A stretch of DNA of 64,000 nt. It comes from an uncultured Treponema sp. (GTDB lineage: Bacteria > Spirochaetota > Spirochaetia > Treponematales > Treponemataceae). This document shows positions 10,530 through 20,400 of the stretch, piece by piece (positions within the stretch are counted from its first letter, which is position 1; every line of letters starts with the position of its first letter). Where the stretch lies: NCBI GenBank assembly GCA_937885175.1, contig CAKZZO010000095.1, forward strand, positions 1 through 64,000, given 5' to 3'. Below the pieces are notes generated by a model. That model saw only the letters and a program-made list of their open reading frames with translations. It made no database searches and had not been told where the DNA came from. Both the position numbers and the translations under genes were made by a program.

Positions 10530-10590
10530 CCTGCTGGTGTGGCTGCCGTAACGCTGCCTTGCAATGACTGTTTTACTAATAAATCACCGT

Positions 10591-10619
10591 TTGATAACGG
10601 ATAATCACAAGGATATAGA
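10591..10619 (+). promoter_or_regulatory. Predicted promoter giving a leaderless mRNA for the TPR protein
   Basis: TTGATA (10591-10596), exact 17-bp spacer, TATAGA (10614-10619). The expected +1, seven bases after the -10, is 10626, which is the A of the start codon. AAGGA at 10609-10613 is 12 nt away and lies inside the promoter. Confidence 0.6.
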
Positions 10620-10625
10620 AACATA

Positions 10626-12671
10626 ATGAAGATTTTTTTACGAAAGGGCGGATTGCCTGCATTTGTAATCGTGATTTTTCTTTTTACTCTTGGGGAAAGA
10701 GGCTTTGCGCAGGCTGTAGAAAACGCCAGTAAAGATGTCTTGCAGGTAGATGCATTGCATCGGGCAGAGCGTACATTGCAGGAAAATGCAAAAAATGACC
10801 TTGCGTCAGCGGCTGAAAAAGCGGCGCAAATTCTTGCTGATTGTGAGGCACAGACAAAACTTTCGGCATCGGATGCCTTTTTTGGCACTATGCGGGCAAG
10901 TCAGGCTCGTTATGCGGGCTTGATGCAGGATTGGAAAAAGTGTGAAATTTTTGCCGATGCCGCCTTGAACAGCAGTAAGGATGCGGAGGCAAAAAAAGCC
11001 GCCCTCTACTGGAAGGCCATGAGCCAGTATCAGACGGAAAAATACAGCCGCGCTTGCAAAAGCCTGGAGTCCGACAAAAGTCTGCTTGCCCAGGACACTG
11101 CATGTTCGCTTTTGTATGTCAAATCACTGGTAAAGGCAGGGCGCACGGCAGAAGCGGAAAAAGCCTTTGCCGATTTAGCGTCATCTGGCAAACTGGATGA
11201 TGACAGCCGCTTGGACTATGCGAAATTCCTTTTGAATAACGGACGCTACCAGGCTGCTCGGGAAGAGGCTTCCCACGTGCAGGGGGCAGAATCCCTCTAT
11301 GTTCAGGGGCTTGCGGCATTTAATCAGCGCAAATGGGAAGATGCCGCCCGCTTTATGAATCAGAGCCTAAACGAAAAAAACACCCTGGAAGAAAAATATG
11401 CTTCATATGCTCAGTTTTATGCAGGCTATGCCCAGTACCGCACGGGAAATTATGCTGCTGCCTACACAAACCTTTCTGCTTTTGCCGGACAGAATCTGCT
11501 GCATCCCCTTCGCTATGATGCACTGGTAACCGCTTCTCGTGCCGCCGTGCAGTCAAATCAGCAGGAAAAGGCTTTTCCCCTTGCAGAACAGGCCATTTAT
11601 GCTGCTTCTACCGATGAGCAGCAGAACGAAGCAGTGCTTTTGGCGGCGGGGCTGCATGCGGATGCGGAACATTACGACAAGGCCATTGCAATCCTTACGC
11701 CACGTGCAGTCGGTCGGAATCAGGCGGCATACCGCTGTCGCTATGAATTGGCAAGGATTCAGGCACAGAAAAAAGACTATGTGTCTGCGGATAAAACCTA
11801 TGCCGCCCTGGCTTCGGACAAGATGGCGGGAACAATTGGCGAAGAAGCGGCCTATCGGCGGGGTGAATTGCAGTATGCACAGGAAAACTATGGGCAGGCG
11901 GCAAGTCTCTTTGATGACTACGTAAAACGCTGGAATGGCGGTCAGTTCTATGATGCTGCCCTCTACTTTAATGCGGATTCGTTGGCAAAATCTGGTCAGA
12001 CGGATAGGGCAATTCTCTATTTTATACAGCTTGATAATCTCCGCACGGAAAGCACCTACAAGTACAATGCAGAAAAAAATCTGGTGGAACTGTATCAAAA
12101 AGAAGGTGACTATGCCAAGGCTCTTGCTTATGCAAATAAACTGCTTGATAGGTATGGAGAGCAGGCGCGGGAAGACGGCATGGCAAAAATCGCTGATGAA
12201 CTGGAATCCATGCAGAAAGGTGGAAATTCAGCCCTGCTAAAAAAAGAACATGACTATGAGCAGGCGGGAAAAGCCAGCACGGAAAAAGGTCGTGCCCTTG
12301 GCACAGAACTGGCTCAATTGTATGTGTCTTCCGCCGGCAGCCACGCAAAGGGAATTGCCCTTGCAGAAGAACTGCTCCCCAAGCAGACTGCTCCTCAGGA
12401 AAGTCAGTACGCGGCACAAAATGCATTTCTTTTGGCACAGCACTATCGCACGAATGGAGAAAGCAAAAAATCTGCTCAGACATATCTTTCTGCTGCTCAG
12501 TACGCTCGGGCGGCAGGCAAGGACGAGGATGCGGCTCGGGCACTTTATGGCGCAGTGGAAGCATTTGACGCAGTGGGCTTGAAAGGAGATGCTAAGGCTA
12601 CGGCAGATTCTCTGGAACAACTCTATCCTGCAAGCAAGTATGTGCAGTCAGCACGACAGCTTGTAAAGTAA
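10626..12671 (+). CDS. Periplasmic TPR-repeat protein
   Basis: A 681-residue protein with an N-terminal signal sequence (hydrophobic FVIVIFLFTLGERGFAQA, cleavage probably after FAQA near residue 30) followed by helical, Ala- and Tyr-rich sequence throughout. Many segments have the TPR pattern with paired A/Y/G/A positions, for example YAQYRTGNYAAAYTNL, YRRGELQYAQENYGQAASLF and AKIADELESMQ. TPR arrays mediate protein-protein contact; such a protein upstream of ExbBD-TonB genes could organise an envelope machine (inference). The enzyme families YbgF/CpoB and BamD are structural analogues, but no specific orthology is claimed. The next gene starts 12 nt downstream. Confidence 0.75.
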   Translation: MKIFLRKGGLPAFVIVIFLFTLGERGFAQAVENASKDVLQVDALHRAERTLQENAKNDLASAAEKAAQILADCEAQTKLSASDAFFGTMRASQARYAGLMQDWKKCEIFADAALNSSKDAEAKKAALYWKAMSQYQTEKYSRACKSLESDKSLLAQDTACSLLYVKSLVKAGRTAEAEKAFADLASSGKLDDDSRLDYAKFLLNNGRYQAAREEASHVQGAESLYVQGLAAFNQRKWEDAARFMNQSLNEKNTLEEKYASYAQFYAGYAQYRTGNYAAAYTNLSAFAGQNLLHPLRYDALVTASRAAVQSNQQEKAFPLAEQAIYAASTDEQQNEAVLLAAGLHADAEHYDKAIAILTPRAVGRNQAAYRCRYELARIQAQKKDYVSADKTYAALASDKMAGTIGEEAAYRRGELQYAQENYGQAASLFDDYVKRWNGGQFYDAALYFNADSLAKSGQTDRAILYFIQLDNLRTESTYKYNAEKNLVELYQKEGDYAKALAYANKLLDRYGEQAREDGMAKIADELESMQKGGNSALLKKEHDYEQAGKASTEKGRALGTELAQLYVSSAGSHAKGIALAEELLPKQTAPQESQYAAQNAFLLAQHYRTNGESKKSAQTYLSAAQYARAAGKDEDAARALYGAVEAFDAVGLKGDAKATADSLEQLYPASKYVQSARQLVK

Positions 12672-12683
12672 GGGGAAAGGCGC

Positions 12684-13436
12684 ATGAAGATGAACGTAAA
12701 AAAAATCCTGGAAAAAACAGTACTCTTTTCTTTTTTCTGCCTGACTATGACGACAGCCTTTGCAGAAGAAGATGCAATTGCCCTCCCCGATGTGACCACT
12801 CTTGTTTCTGGTGGTGCAATTACGGCGGGAAAAGATTCTGTTCCTGATTATGCACCCCTTGTTCCTGGAGTGGAAGACGGTCGTCCGAATCTACCGGAAA
12901 TTGTAGAAGCACCAAAGGAAGAAGCGGCACCGACTCCCCAGCCTGAGCCGACAAACGATACGAAATTCCGCCTTGGAGGTGGACTCTACACAGGCTTTCC
13001 CCTGGGTGATGACTTGATGCGGGAAAAAATTGCCGCCGTCTTTACTGGCGAACTTCCTTTTGCTACGTTTGACTCCAACAAGGAATTTGGTGGAGCGGCG
13101 CGCTTGCTTTTGGGCGGTGTCATCGGAAAAGGAGATGTGAGCGGCGGTTTTGATGGCGAACTTTCTGCTGAGTTGTATTTTCGCCTGCCTGTGAACAAAG
13201 TCTTTGCTTTTCAGCCGTCTTTTGGCTATGGGCTTGCCCTTACCTGTGTAGACAGCCGGACTTTTTTTGACTCAGACCTGCTGCTTTCCTGTTCCGCCCG
13301 CTTTATTCCCCAGGGAATTTTAAAAGGTGCTCTGGAATTTGCCCTTACACCTGTGCTGCATTGGATGCCTTTTTCGGACAATGCGATTTTTGCACTGGGG
13401 GTAAAACTGGGTGCCTTGTATTCCTTTAGGAAATAG
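12684..13436 (+). CDS. Exported, probably beta-barrel protein of unknown function
   Basis: A 250-residue protein with a signal peptide (VLFSFFCLTMTTAFAEE) and then a Pro/Glu-rich linker (EAPKEEAAPTPQPEPT) at about residues 74-92. From about residue 93 to the end the sequence alternates hydrophobic and polar residues (RLGGGLYTGFPLG, AELYFRLPV, FALGVKLGALYSFRK) as in small outer-membrane beta-barrels, and ends near an aromatic residue. A good ribosome binding site (AGGGGAAAGG) precedes ATG 12684, and the gene is only 12 nt after the TPR gene, so the two are likely partners. Function is unknown. Confidence 0.65.
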   Translation: MKMNVKKILEKTVLFSFFCLTMTTAFAEEDAIALPDVTTLVSGGAITAGKDSVPDYAPLVPGVEDGRPNLPEIVEAPKEEAAPTPQPEPTNDTKFRLGGGLYTGFPLGDDLMREKIAAVFTGELPFATFDSNKEFGGAARLLLGGVIGKGDVSGGFDGELSAELYFRLPVNKVFAFQPSFGYGLALTCVDSRTFFDSDLLLSCSARFIPQGILKGALEFALTPVLHWMPFSDNAIFALGVKLGALYSFRK

Positions 13437-13469
13437 GAGTTACCGAAATAGGTGTGCAAGAAGACTTAA

Positions 13470-13498
13470 TAGACTTCTTCGGAAAAATCGCTTATACT
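13470..13498 (+). promoter_or_regulatory. Predicted promoter of the GGDEF-ExbB-ExbD-TonB operon
   Basis: TAGACT (13470-13475), 17-bp spacer, TATACT (13493-13498), predicted start near 13505, then GAGG at 13513-13516 as ribosome binding site for the GTG at 13525. Confidence 0.5.
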
Positions 13499-13524
13499 AA
13501 GTAGAGAAAATTGAGGTATAGAAA

Positions 13525-14622
13525 GTGCAATTATTCTATCAACTTGTACATGTTGATTTTGTTCCTCTCATAACTATTCTCTATCTCTTCATTTTTATGC
13601 GGGCAAATGATGCCTACGACCACAAAATCAATGAACGCTTTACCCTGTCGCTTGTCCTGCTTGCCCTGCTGGTAATTTCTGATAATATTGACTTTTACTG
13701 TTCAGGACTTGAACGCCCCCTGCTTGTGCGGAAACTTGCGATTATGGCGGGATATATCCTGCGTGTCTATCTGCTGATGACTTCAGTATATATCCTTCGC
13801 CGTAACCGCATGAAAAAAGCAGAAATGCTTTTGCTGGCAACACCTGCAATTTTAAACACGGTGGTCATTCTGACAGCCTTTGTTTCAACCCGCGTTTTTT
13901 GGCTGGATGAACACAATGTTCTGCATCGTGAAGCCCTTTCCTATGCGCCTCATCTTCTGGCGCTTTCCTATTTTTTTATCGTGCTTTTGTTTGCAATAAT
14001 CCGCTATGGAAGAGGTCATCGGGAAGAAGGACTCATGCTTTTTCTGTCGCTTGCAGGGGTGACGCTTGGCGTTGTGGGCGAAATCCTGCTCAAGACACGA
14101 GGACTTTTGGTTGGTGCAATCTCGCTGATGCTGGCATTTTACTATCTGTATCTGCATATTGAGCATTTTAAGCGGGACAACCTGACCGGTGCGCTTAACC
14201 GTATGACTTTTTTTGCCGATGTGCAGAAATTCAAGCCGGAGCAGATAACGGCATTCTGTGAATTTGACTTGAATGACCTAAAGGCAATCAATGACAGCAA
14301 GGGGCATGCGGCTGGCGATGAAGCGATTGTGACGACGGCCAACATTATTTTGCGCTGTCTTCCCCGACGAAGTTATCTTTATCGTCTTGGCGGTGATGAA
14401 TTTGGCGTACTCTTCTGCAACAGTCGTTTTGAGACGGTGACACATGCGATTGACCGCATTCGGGCTGAATTTGAAAAGACACCCTATACCTGTGCAATCG
14501 GTACCGCAGCCTGGGAAAAAGATAAAGAATTTACTGAAATTTATAACCTTGCAGATAAAAGAATGTATATAGATAAGGAGCGGCTAAAAAAGTCGCAAGG
14601 AGTAAAAGAAGAAAATGCTTGA
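13525..14622 (+). CDS. Membrane diguanylate cyclase (GGDEF)
   Basis: A 365-residue protein with about seven hydrophobic helices in residues 1-215 and a C-terminal GGDEF domain. The domain has FDLNDLKAINDSKGHAAGDE (metal and nucleotide binding) and an intact GGDEFGVLF active site, so it should make cyclic di-GMP from two GTP. The inhibitory I-site RxxD expected just before GGDEF is not present (the aligned residues are P and S), so product feedback at that site is unlikely. The start is GTG with a well-spaced GAGG. Its stop overlaps the exbB start by 8 nt, tying c-di-GMP synthesis to the TonB-type motor operon. Confidence 0.88.
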   Translation: MQLFYQLVHVDFVPLITILYLFIFMRANDAYDHKINERFTLSLVLLALLVISDNIDFYCSGLERPLLVRKLAIMAGYILRVYLLMTSVYILRRNRMKKAEMLLLATPAILNTVVILTAFVSTRVFWLDEHNVLHREALSYAPHLLALSYFFIVLLFAIIRYGRGHREEGLMLFLSLAGVTLGVVGEILLKTRGLLVGAISLMLAFYYLYLHIEHFKRDNLTGALNRMTFFADVQKFKPEQITAFCEFDLNDLKAINDSKGHAAGDEAIVTTANIILRCLPRRSYLYRLGGDEFGVLFCNSRFETVTHAIDRIRAEFEKTPYTCAIGTAAWEKDKEFTEIYNLADKRMYIDKERLKKSQGVKEENA

Positions 14623-15226
14623 CCTCATAAAATCTGGCGGACTTTTGATGATTCCGATTGTAATCTGCGGAATCTTTGCCACCTACATCATTATAGAACG
14701 CTGCGTGTATTTTTCATCAGTAAAAAAACGGGATGCCATGCTCAAAAAAAATCTAGCTGACGCACTGACTCGTAAGGATTATTCTGCGGCAGAGGCATTC
14801 TGTATTGCGGCGGGCACTCCAGTGGCCCAGGTTGTTCAGAAGGCCCTTTCATGCCGCAGTATGCAGGAAGCCGACATGCGCGAAATCGTGCAGACAGAAA
14901 TGGATGCCGTAGTTCCCAAATTTGAGCACAATCTGACCATGCTGGGCACAATCGCCAATATTTCTACTCTACTGGGGCTTTTTGGTACGGTAACTGGCAA
15001 TATCAAGGCTTTTGGGGTGCTGGGACAGGGCGGTACCATGGGAAATCCTGCGGTGCTTGCAGGAGCGATTGCCGAAGCCTTGATGACCACGGCAGGCGGA
15101 CTGTTTGTGGCCATTCCGTCGCTTATCTTCCACAGTTTTTTTGTGAACCGGGTAAATCATGCCGTTACTGACATGCAGTCCATGGTGACTACCGTAATCC
15201 TGCAATTGACGGGAAGGGTGCAATAA
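14615..15226 (+). CDS. exbB: ExbB/TolQ-family proton channel subunit
   Basis: A 203-residue inner-membrane protein with three transmembrane segments: near residues 9-29, about 110-140 and 150-175. The conserved LGLFGTVTGNIKAF motif in the second helix and the small-residue-rich third helix (AEALMTTAGGLFVAIPSL) define the MotA/TolQ/ExbB family. With ExbD it should convert proton-motive force into motion of the TonB-like protein encoded downstream. It overlaps the GGDEF gene by 8 nt and the exbD start by one base, so all are translated from one message. Confidence 0.9.
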   Translation: MLDLIKSGGLLMIPIVICGIFATYIIIERCVYFSSVKKRDAMLKKNLADALTRKDYSAAEAFCIAAGTPVAQVVQKALSCRSMQEADMREIVQTEMDAVVPKFEHNLTMLGTIANISTLLGLFGTVTGNIKAFGVLGQGGTMGNPAVLAGAIAEALMTTAGGLFVAIPSLIFHSFFVNRVNHAVTDMQSMVTTVILQLTGRVQ

Positions 15227-15630
15227 TGAGAATCTCCAAGCGGCAAAGCGTAAAAGTCGGTGCTGATTTAACACCGATGATTGACGTTGTATTTCAGCTC
15301 ATCCTCTTCTTTTTGGTGTCCACAACTTTTGCAGTGCTTCCGGCTATCAGCGTACATTTGCCCGATAGCGAAACCGCCCTTAGCACAGAAGTAACAGGCA
15401 TGACCCTTACCGTCAGCGACAAAGGCAGGATGTTCTTGAATGGTGATGAAGTGACTTTTGCCACGCTGAACAAACGCCTTGCCTCGTATGACACTGAAGG
15501 CAAAAAGAAGGAAGAGTATCCTGTTGCGCTGGAGGCAGATGACAAGGTGACCAACGGAACTATCGTAAAGATTTTTGACGTGCTGCGCAAAAACGGATTT
15601 GTAGCCGTCAATTTGCGTACAAGGGATTGA
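15226..15630 (+). CDS. exbD: ExbD/TolR-family stator subunit
   Basis: A 134-residue protein with one N-terminal membrane helix and a periplasmic domain. The helix begins with LTPMIDVVFQLILFF; the Asp at residue 20 is the conserved protonatable residue of ExbD/TolR. The periplasmic part has the usual short beta-alpha fold. Its ATG overlaps the exbB TAA (TAATG). It acts as the proton-carrying partner of ExbB. Confidence 0.9.
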   Translation: MRISKRQSVKVGADLTPMIDVVFQLILFFLVSTTFAVLPAISVHLPDSETALSTEVTGMTLTVSDKGRMFLNGDEVTFATLNKRLASYDTEGKKKEEYPVALEADDKVTNGTIVKIFDVLRKNGFVAVNLRTRD

Positions 15631-15654
15631 TAGAATCGTATGGCAGGGGGCAAG

Positions 15655-16701
15655 ATGGCAGATGTGATAGAAAAAAAGCCTCGGATTGTCGGTGTGGCGG
15701 GAACCTTCTTGTTCTGGCTGCTCTTTCTGGTGATTACGACGGCATTTTCGCTCTTTACCCGTAAGCCTGTCTACAAAAGCGTACAGATTCGGCTGGACTC
15801 TGCGCAGGCTCAGGAAGCCCGTGCGGCCGCCGCTCCCAAGGCAAATACGGCTGCAAGTGAAAATGCAAAGGCCGCCCCTCCACCGCCTGCACCAGCTCCG
15901 CAGACCGCTTCTGCCCAAGCAAAAAATTCTTCTTCTAAGGCTGTGCAAAAAACAAGCACAAAGGCGGCCTCATCAACGGCAAAAACCCCGCAAAAGCCAG
16001 CGGCCACCACAAAATCTGCTTCTACAAAACCAGCTCCAACAAAAACGCCTGTAGAGGAGGCTTTTGAGCCGGAATTTTTTGACCCCATGGAACAGTTTGC
16101 CAAAAACACGGCAAAAACGAAGGCAAAAAAGACTGCTGCGGATATCGACTGGGATTCCATAGAAGCCAATTCCTCGTCAACATCTCCCTCAGCAAGATCC
16201 GCGCCGGCTACCGTAAAGGAAGTGTCATCTCTTTCTGGCAGTGCCGCAAGTGCCGCTACGGGCACAACTTCCGCTCTTGCCACTTCTACGGCAAAAGACA
16301 GTGCTTCTACTGCGGCAAGTTCCGGCACCAGCGCGGCTTTGGGAAACATTGCCAGCCAGTCAAAGGTAAATGGCTCTGGTCTTTCTTCCACAAGCACTGA
16401 CACAAGCAACCGCCAGACAAATGGAAACTCGGACATTCGTTTTACCAGCGGGGCAGGCAGACAGCTTCTTTCTGATCCCAAGATTAGCCTGAGTCCGGCG
16501 GCACAAAAAGTCCTGTCTGGTCAGGCGGAAATGCAGATTACCTTTACGGTGAGGGCGGACGGTACGGTTACCGATGTTACTATTCCGTCCTACCTGCCTC
16601 AGACTGTCCGTCAGGAAATATCGCTGCAAATATCACGCTGGAGATTCAGTTCTGCTTCGGGCAATGATACGGCAATATTTAATTACAGGATAAAAGAATA
16701 G
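15655..16701 (+). CDS. TonB-like energy-transducing protein
   Basis: A 348-residue protein with an N-terminal anchor (TFLFWLLFLVITTAFSLF), a very long low-complexity Ala/Thr/Ser/Pro/Lys linker covering about residues 45-260, and a C-terminal TonB/TolA-type domain. The latter shows MQITFTVRADGTVTDVTI and a terminal strand ending FNYRIKE. The linker should span the periplasm. ATG 15655 is chosen because AGGGGG precedes it; ATG 15640 would add five residues but has no nearby ribosome binding site. Position after exbB-exbD makes the energy-transduction role firm; the outer-membrane partner is not identified in the window. Confidence 0.82.
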   Translation: MADVIEKKPRIVGVAGTFLFWLLFLVITTAFSLFTRKPVYKSVQIRLDSAQAQEARAAAAPKANTAASENAKAAPPPPAPAPQTASAQAKNSSSKAVQKTSTKAASSTAKTPQKPAATTKSASTKPAPTKTPVEEAFEPEFFDPMEQFAKNTAKTKAKKTAADIDWDSIEANSSSTSPSARSAPATVKEVSSLSGSAASAATGTTSALATSTAKDSASTAASSGTSAALGNIASQSKVNGSGLSSTSTDTSNRQTNGNSDIRFTSGAGRQLLSDPKISLSPAAQKVLSGQAEMQITFTVRADGTVTDVTIPSYLPQTVRQEISLQISRWRFSSASGNDTAIFNYRIKE

Positions 16702-16710
16702 ATTCCCCAA

Positions 16711-16739
16711 TTGAATTTTCCCTGTATCTCATCTATACT
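16711..16739 (+). promoter_or_regulatory. Predicted promoter giving a leaderless HAD mRNA
   Basis: TTGAAT (16711-16716), exact 17-bp spacer, TATACT (16734-16739). The expected +1 is 16746, the A of the ATG. There is no purine-rich ribosome binding site in the preceding 20 nt. Confidence 0.65.
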
Positions 16740-16745
16740 TATACT

Positions 16746-17417
16746 ATGCTTGAACATATTTCGGTTATAGCATTTGATATTGACGGCACTCTGTATCATC
16801 CATGGGCGTTAAACTTCCGTGCTGCAGGCTATTTTTTGCGTAACGCGAGATTTTTTTTGAGTTTCAGCAAGGTGCGGAATGTCATGCATCGCACGGGACC
16901 GCTGCCGGATTTTTATGAGTACCAGGCACGGCTTTTGGCAGACAGATTGCATTGCCCAATTCAGGAAGCAAAAGACAAGATTCAGCGCATTGTGTACGAT
17001 GGACTAAAGCCTATTTTTGCACGGATTAAACCCTTTCCCTATGTGCACGAGTGCTTTGAGCGGCTAAAGGCGGCGGGCTATCGGCTTGCACTGCTTTCTG
17101 ATTTTCCTCCATCGCAAAAAGGAGATACCTGGGGACTTTTGCCATACTGTGAAGTTGTCATGGGTTCGGAAGAAATTGGTGCATTAAAGCCTTCAAAGTA
17201 TCCTTTTGGGGTTATGGCAAAAAAATTAGGGGTTGATTTGTCTCAGATTCTGTATGTGGGAAACAGTGTTCGCTATGATGTGATAGGGGCAAAAAACGCT
17301 GGTATGAAGGCGGCCTATTTGCTCTCCGGCTGGCGAAAATTCTTTTACAAAAAGCATCCTATGGCGGACATTTCCTTTACAGACTATCGTCAATTTACTG
17401 ACATTGTGATACAATAG
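16746..17417 (+). CDS. HAD-family hydrolase (phosphatase-like)
   Basis: A 223-residue haloacid dehalogenase superfamily protein. Motif I is FDIDGTLYH with the nucleophile and general-acid Asp residues; motif II is LLSDFPPS; motif III includes the Lys in GALKPSKYPFG; motif IV is read as GNSVRYDVIGAKNAGM, where Asn replaces the commoner Asp before the conserved downstream Asp. A helical cap lies between motifs I and II, as in phosphoglycolate phosphatase-like members. The substrate is unknown. The coiled-coil gene begins 15 nt downstream. Confidence 0.82.
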   Translation: MLEHISVIAFDIDGTLYHPWALNFRAAGYFLRNARFFLSFSKVRNVMHRTGPLPDFYEYQARLLADRLHCPIQEAKDKIQRIVYDGLKPIFARIKPFPYVHECFERLKAAGYRLALLSDFPPSQKGDTWGLLPYCEVVMGSEEIGALKPSKYPFGVMAKKLGVDLSQILYVGNSVRYDVIGAKNAGMKAAYLLSGWRKFFYKKHPMADISFTDYRQFTDIVIQ

Positions 17418-17432
17418 ATAAACATAAAAAAA

Positions 17433-20400
17433 TTGCGTGCCCGTTTGGGCGAATTTTTGGGTGGGGTAAAAAAAGTGGTTGTTCTCGCAGCATTTATTTC
17501 TACGGCTATTTCCGTAACAGTAATTTTTTTGTTCCGTGCGCTTGATAAAAATACCAATTCAATGGACAAAGTGCGCAGATACTCAAACGGACGCATTGAG
17601 GAATTTGACCGATATTTTAAGGAGCAGGCTCAGGAACTAAACGGTGTTTCCGCTGACTTGGAGACACGGCAGAATACGGCGACTGCTGCGGTAAAGCGTC
17701 TGGAGAATCAGATTGCTGATTTTAAGAAAATAAGTGCAGGCTTTGACAAGGAATTCAGTGCGGTAAACAATATCGGTGCCAAAATCGAAAAATATGAAGC
17801 GGTGATGAATGAACTTTTGGAGATGACTGCCCGTGCTGAGGAAAATTTGGAAATCCTTAAAACAGAAACCCGCGTGATTGACGACCTGAAAGATCAGTTG
17901 GACGAACAGAAACGTCTGGTGGATTCCATCGAAAAGAAAATACCTCAGATTAACGAGAAGTTTACGGATTCCAACCAAAAGCATCTGCAGCGGATAGCAA
18001 CAGAACTCTTAAATCAATACAACACCCGTGCGGAACAGATTGACACTGCCACTAAGGCAGCCGCAGACCGCACCGACAAAGTGCTGGCAAAAATTGAAAC
18101 CGACATTCAGGCTGCCTACATCAATGCGGCAAAAAAAGCAGAAAATCTGGAAGATACGGCATTCAGAAATCTTTCCACCAAGGCTCAGAGCAGAGCGGAT
18201 GCCTATCAGCGTGAGATGACGGAAAAACTGAAAGAACTGGAAAGCCAGTTGCATGCAAAAACTGGCGAATTGAATCAATCACTCAAGGGCGAAACCGATT
18301 TTATCAAGCGGCAGGTGACGGAATCCTTGCAGCAAGCCAAGGCACTGGCCACCGAACTCAAATCAGAAAACAACGGCAACGGAAAGTCTCTGGAAACAAT
18401 CCGTGCGTCTCTGGAAAAACAGATTGCCGAGCTTCGTTCCCGCTACGAAAATCTCTATCAGAAAGCCATTGCCAATGCGGATGAAAAAGAGACGGCTGCC
18501 TATCAACGTTTTGAAACTATTTCTGCTGGTCACTTGGAATCCTACACATCTCTTGTGAAAGGAAAAATCAAATCCTTGCAGGATGAAGTGAACGGCAAGG
18601 TAACCTCACTGCAGGGCGAAGTCCATGGAAAAGTCACTGCCATGCAGGATGACGTAAACGCAAAGGTTCTTAGTCTGAACTCTGATGTGGACGACAAGAT
18701 GAAGCAGCTCAGGAGCAACATGCAGAGTGCCCTTGCCGCTGTACAGCAGACTTTGGACGATTCATCAACGGGAGCGACGGCAACAGCGGAACGCATTGCA
18801 AAGACAGCAGAGCAGGCAAATGCGGAACTGACGGCCTTCCAGCAGCAGGCAGATGAAAAAATCAAGGTTATTAACGACAGACTGGCCGATATGACCAAAG
18901 TGCTTTCTGACACCTATGACACCAAGCAGACGGAATTGCTGGACATTGTGGACAAACAGCTTACGGAATACCGCAAGAACATGGAATATCGTTTTGGCAA
19001 ATTGGAACAGGTGGGTACCGATGTGGATGCTCTGGAAAAGAATCTACGGGAGACGATGGAATCTACTCAGCAGCGTGTTATTGGCGACTTTACCAGTTTT
19101 GTTGCCGCACAGGAGCAAAAGCAGGCAGACTTTGCCCGCACGGTTAAACTGAACAACGATGATTTGGCGGCGCAGATTGCAGTACTGGAAAAAAATCTTG
19201 CAGAAATCAAGGAAACGGCAAGCGACAACGTAAGCGCAACGCTCAAGGATTTTGAGGAAAACTTTGGTGCTGACTTAAAGAAGCGCAGTGATCAGATTGA
19301 TGACGACCTGAATGTATGGAGGCAGAATCTGGATTCCAAACTGACTGTTTTGAGCGGCGATTTTGAAAACAGTCGCAGTGACTTGGAAAAGAAATATACC
19401 GATGAACTCAAAGCCCGTATTGCGGAACTGGAATCAAAGAATCGCGAGCAGGCAGAAAAATACGAAGCGAATTTTGCCCAGTCACAGAATGCCATTCAGC
19501 AGAAAGTGACCGAAGTGGAACAGTTTATCCGTAACTTTAGCGACAAAGCCCAGGCAGACTTGCAGACGGCCACCGACAATTCCGATGCCATGGTCAAGGC
19601 TCACTTGGAGAACTACAACCAGCGTATCAATGAAATGATTGAAAAGACTGAAAAAGAGGCAGGGGCTAAACTGGCAGAATTGGAACAAAATCTCTTGAGC
19701 CGCCGCGAGACAAACGATGCCACCATCAGCAGCATGGAAAGCGAATTTGTCACCTGGCGTTCTACGCTAAAAGGTCAGTTGGAGCAAAACCGCGATTTGT
19801 TTGCCAAGCAGTTGCAGACACTTAAAACTGCCGCTGAGCAGAAAATGGGCGAGATTCAGCTGGTCTTTAATCAAAATGTTTCTGACTTTCAGAATAAAAC
19901 CCGGGACAAGCAGGAAGAAATTACGGCTGACATCGAAAAACTACAGGGGCAGATTCAAGAGTCAGTGGAAGATTATAAAAACCGTTCTTCACAGATTGTG
20001 GATGAAATGGGGCAGCTCTACGACAACATGCTCAAAGATACCCAGCGTCGTGTGCGTGAACAGAACGAAGAGTCAGACAAAAAATTGCGTGACTTGCAGG
20101 CTCAGATTCAGGCTGCCACCGAAGCAAATGAAGCGCGTGAAACTGAACTGACCATGCGCTTGCAGACCGAATCAAACGATTTGCAGATGCGCTTTAGTGA
20201 AATCGACAAGCAGGTAAAGGCTTTTGGCGCGCAGATGCAAGTGTACCAGAAGGCAGACCAACTCAAGGCACAGCTTGATACGGAAATCAGCAATTTGAAG
20301 GGTGAACTGGCTAAGGTTGATAATTATCAGACTACGGTACAGAACTTGCAGGCTCGCTTTGCCCAAATTCAGGATTTGAACGAAAATGTGAATGCCAAAC

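Noticed and set aside
15810..16481. 223-codon open frame opposite the TonB-like gene
   Set aside because: By-product of the repetitive Ala/Ser/Thr linker codons read on the other strand.
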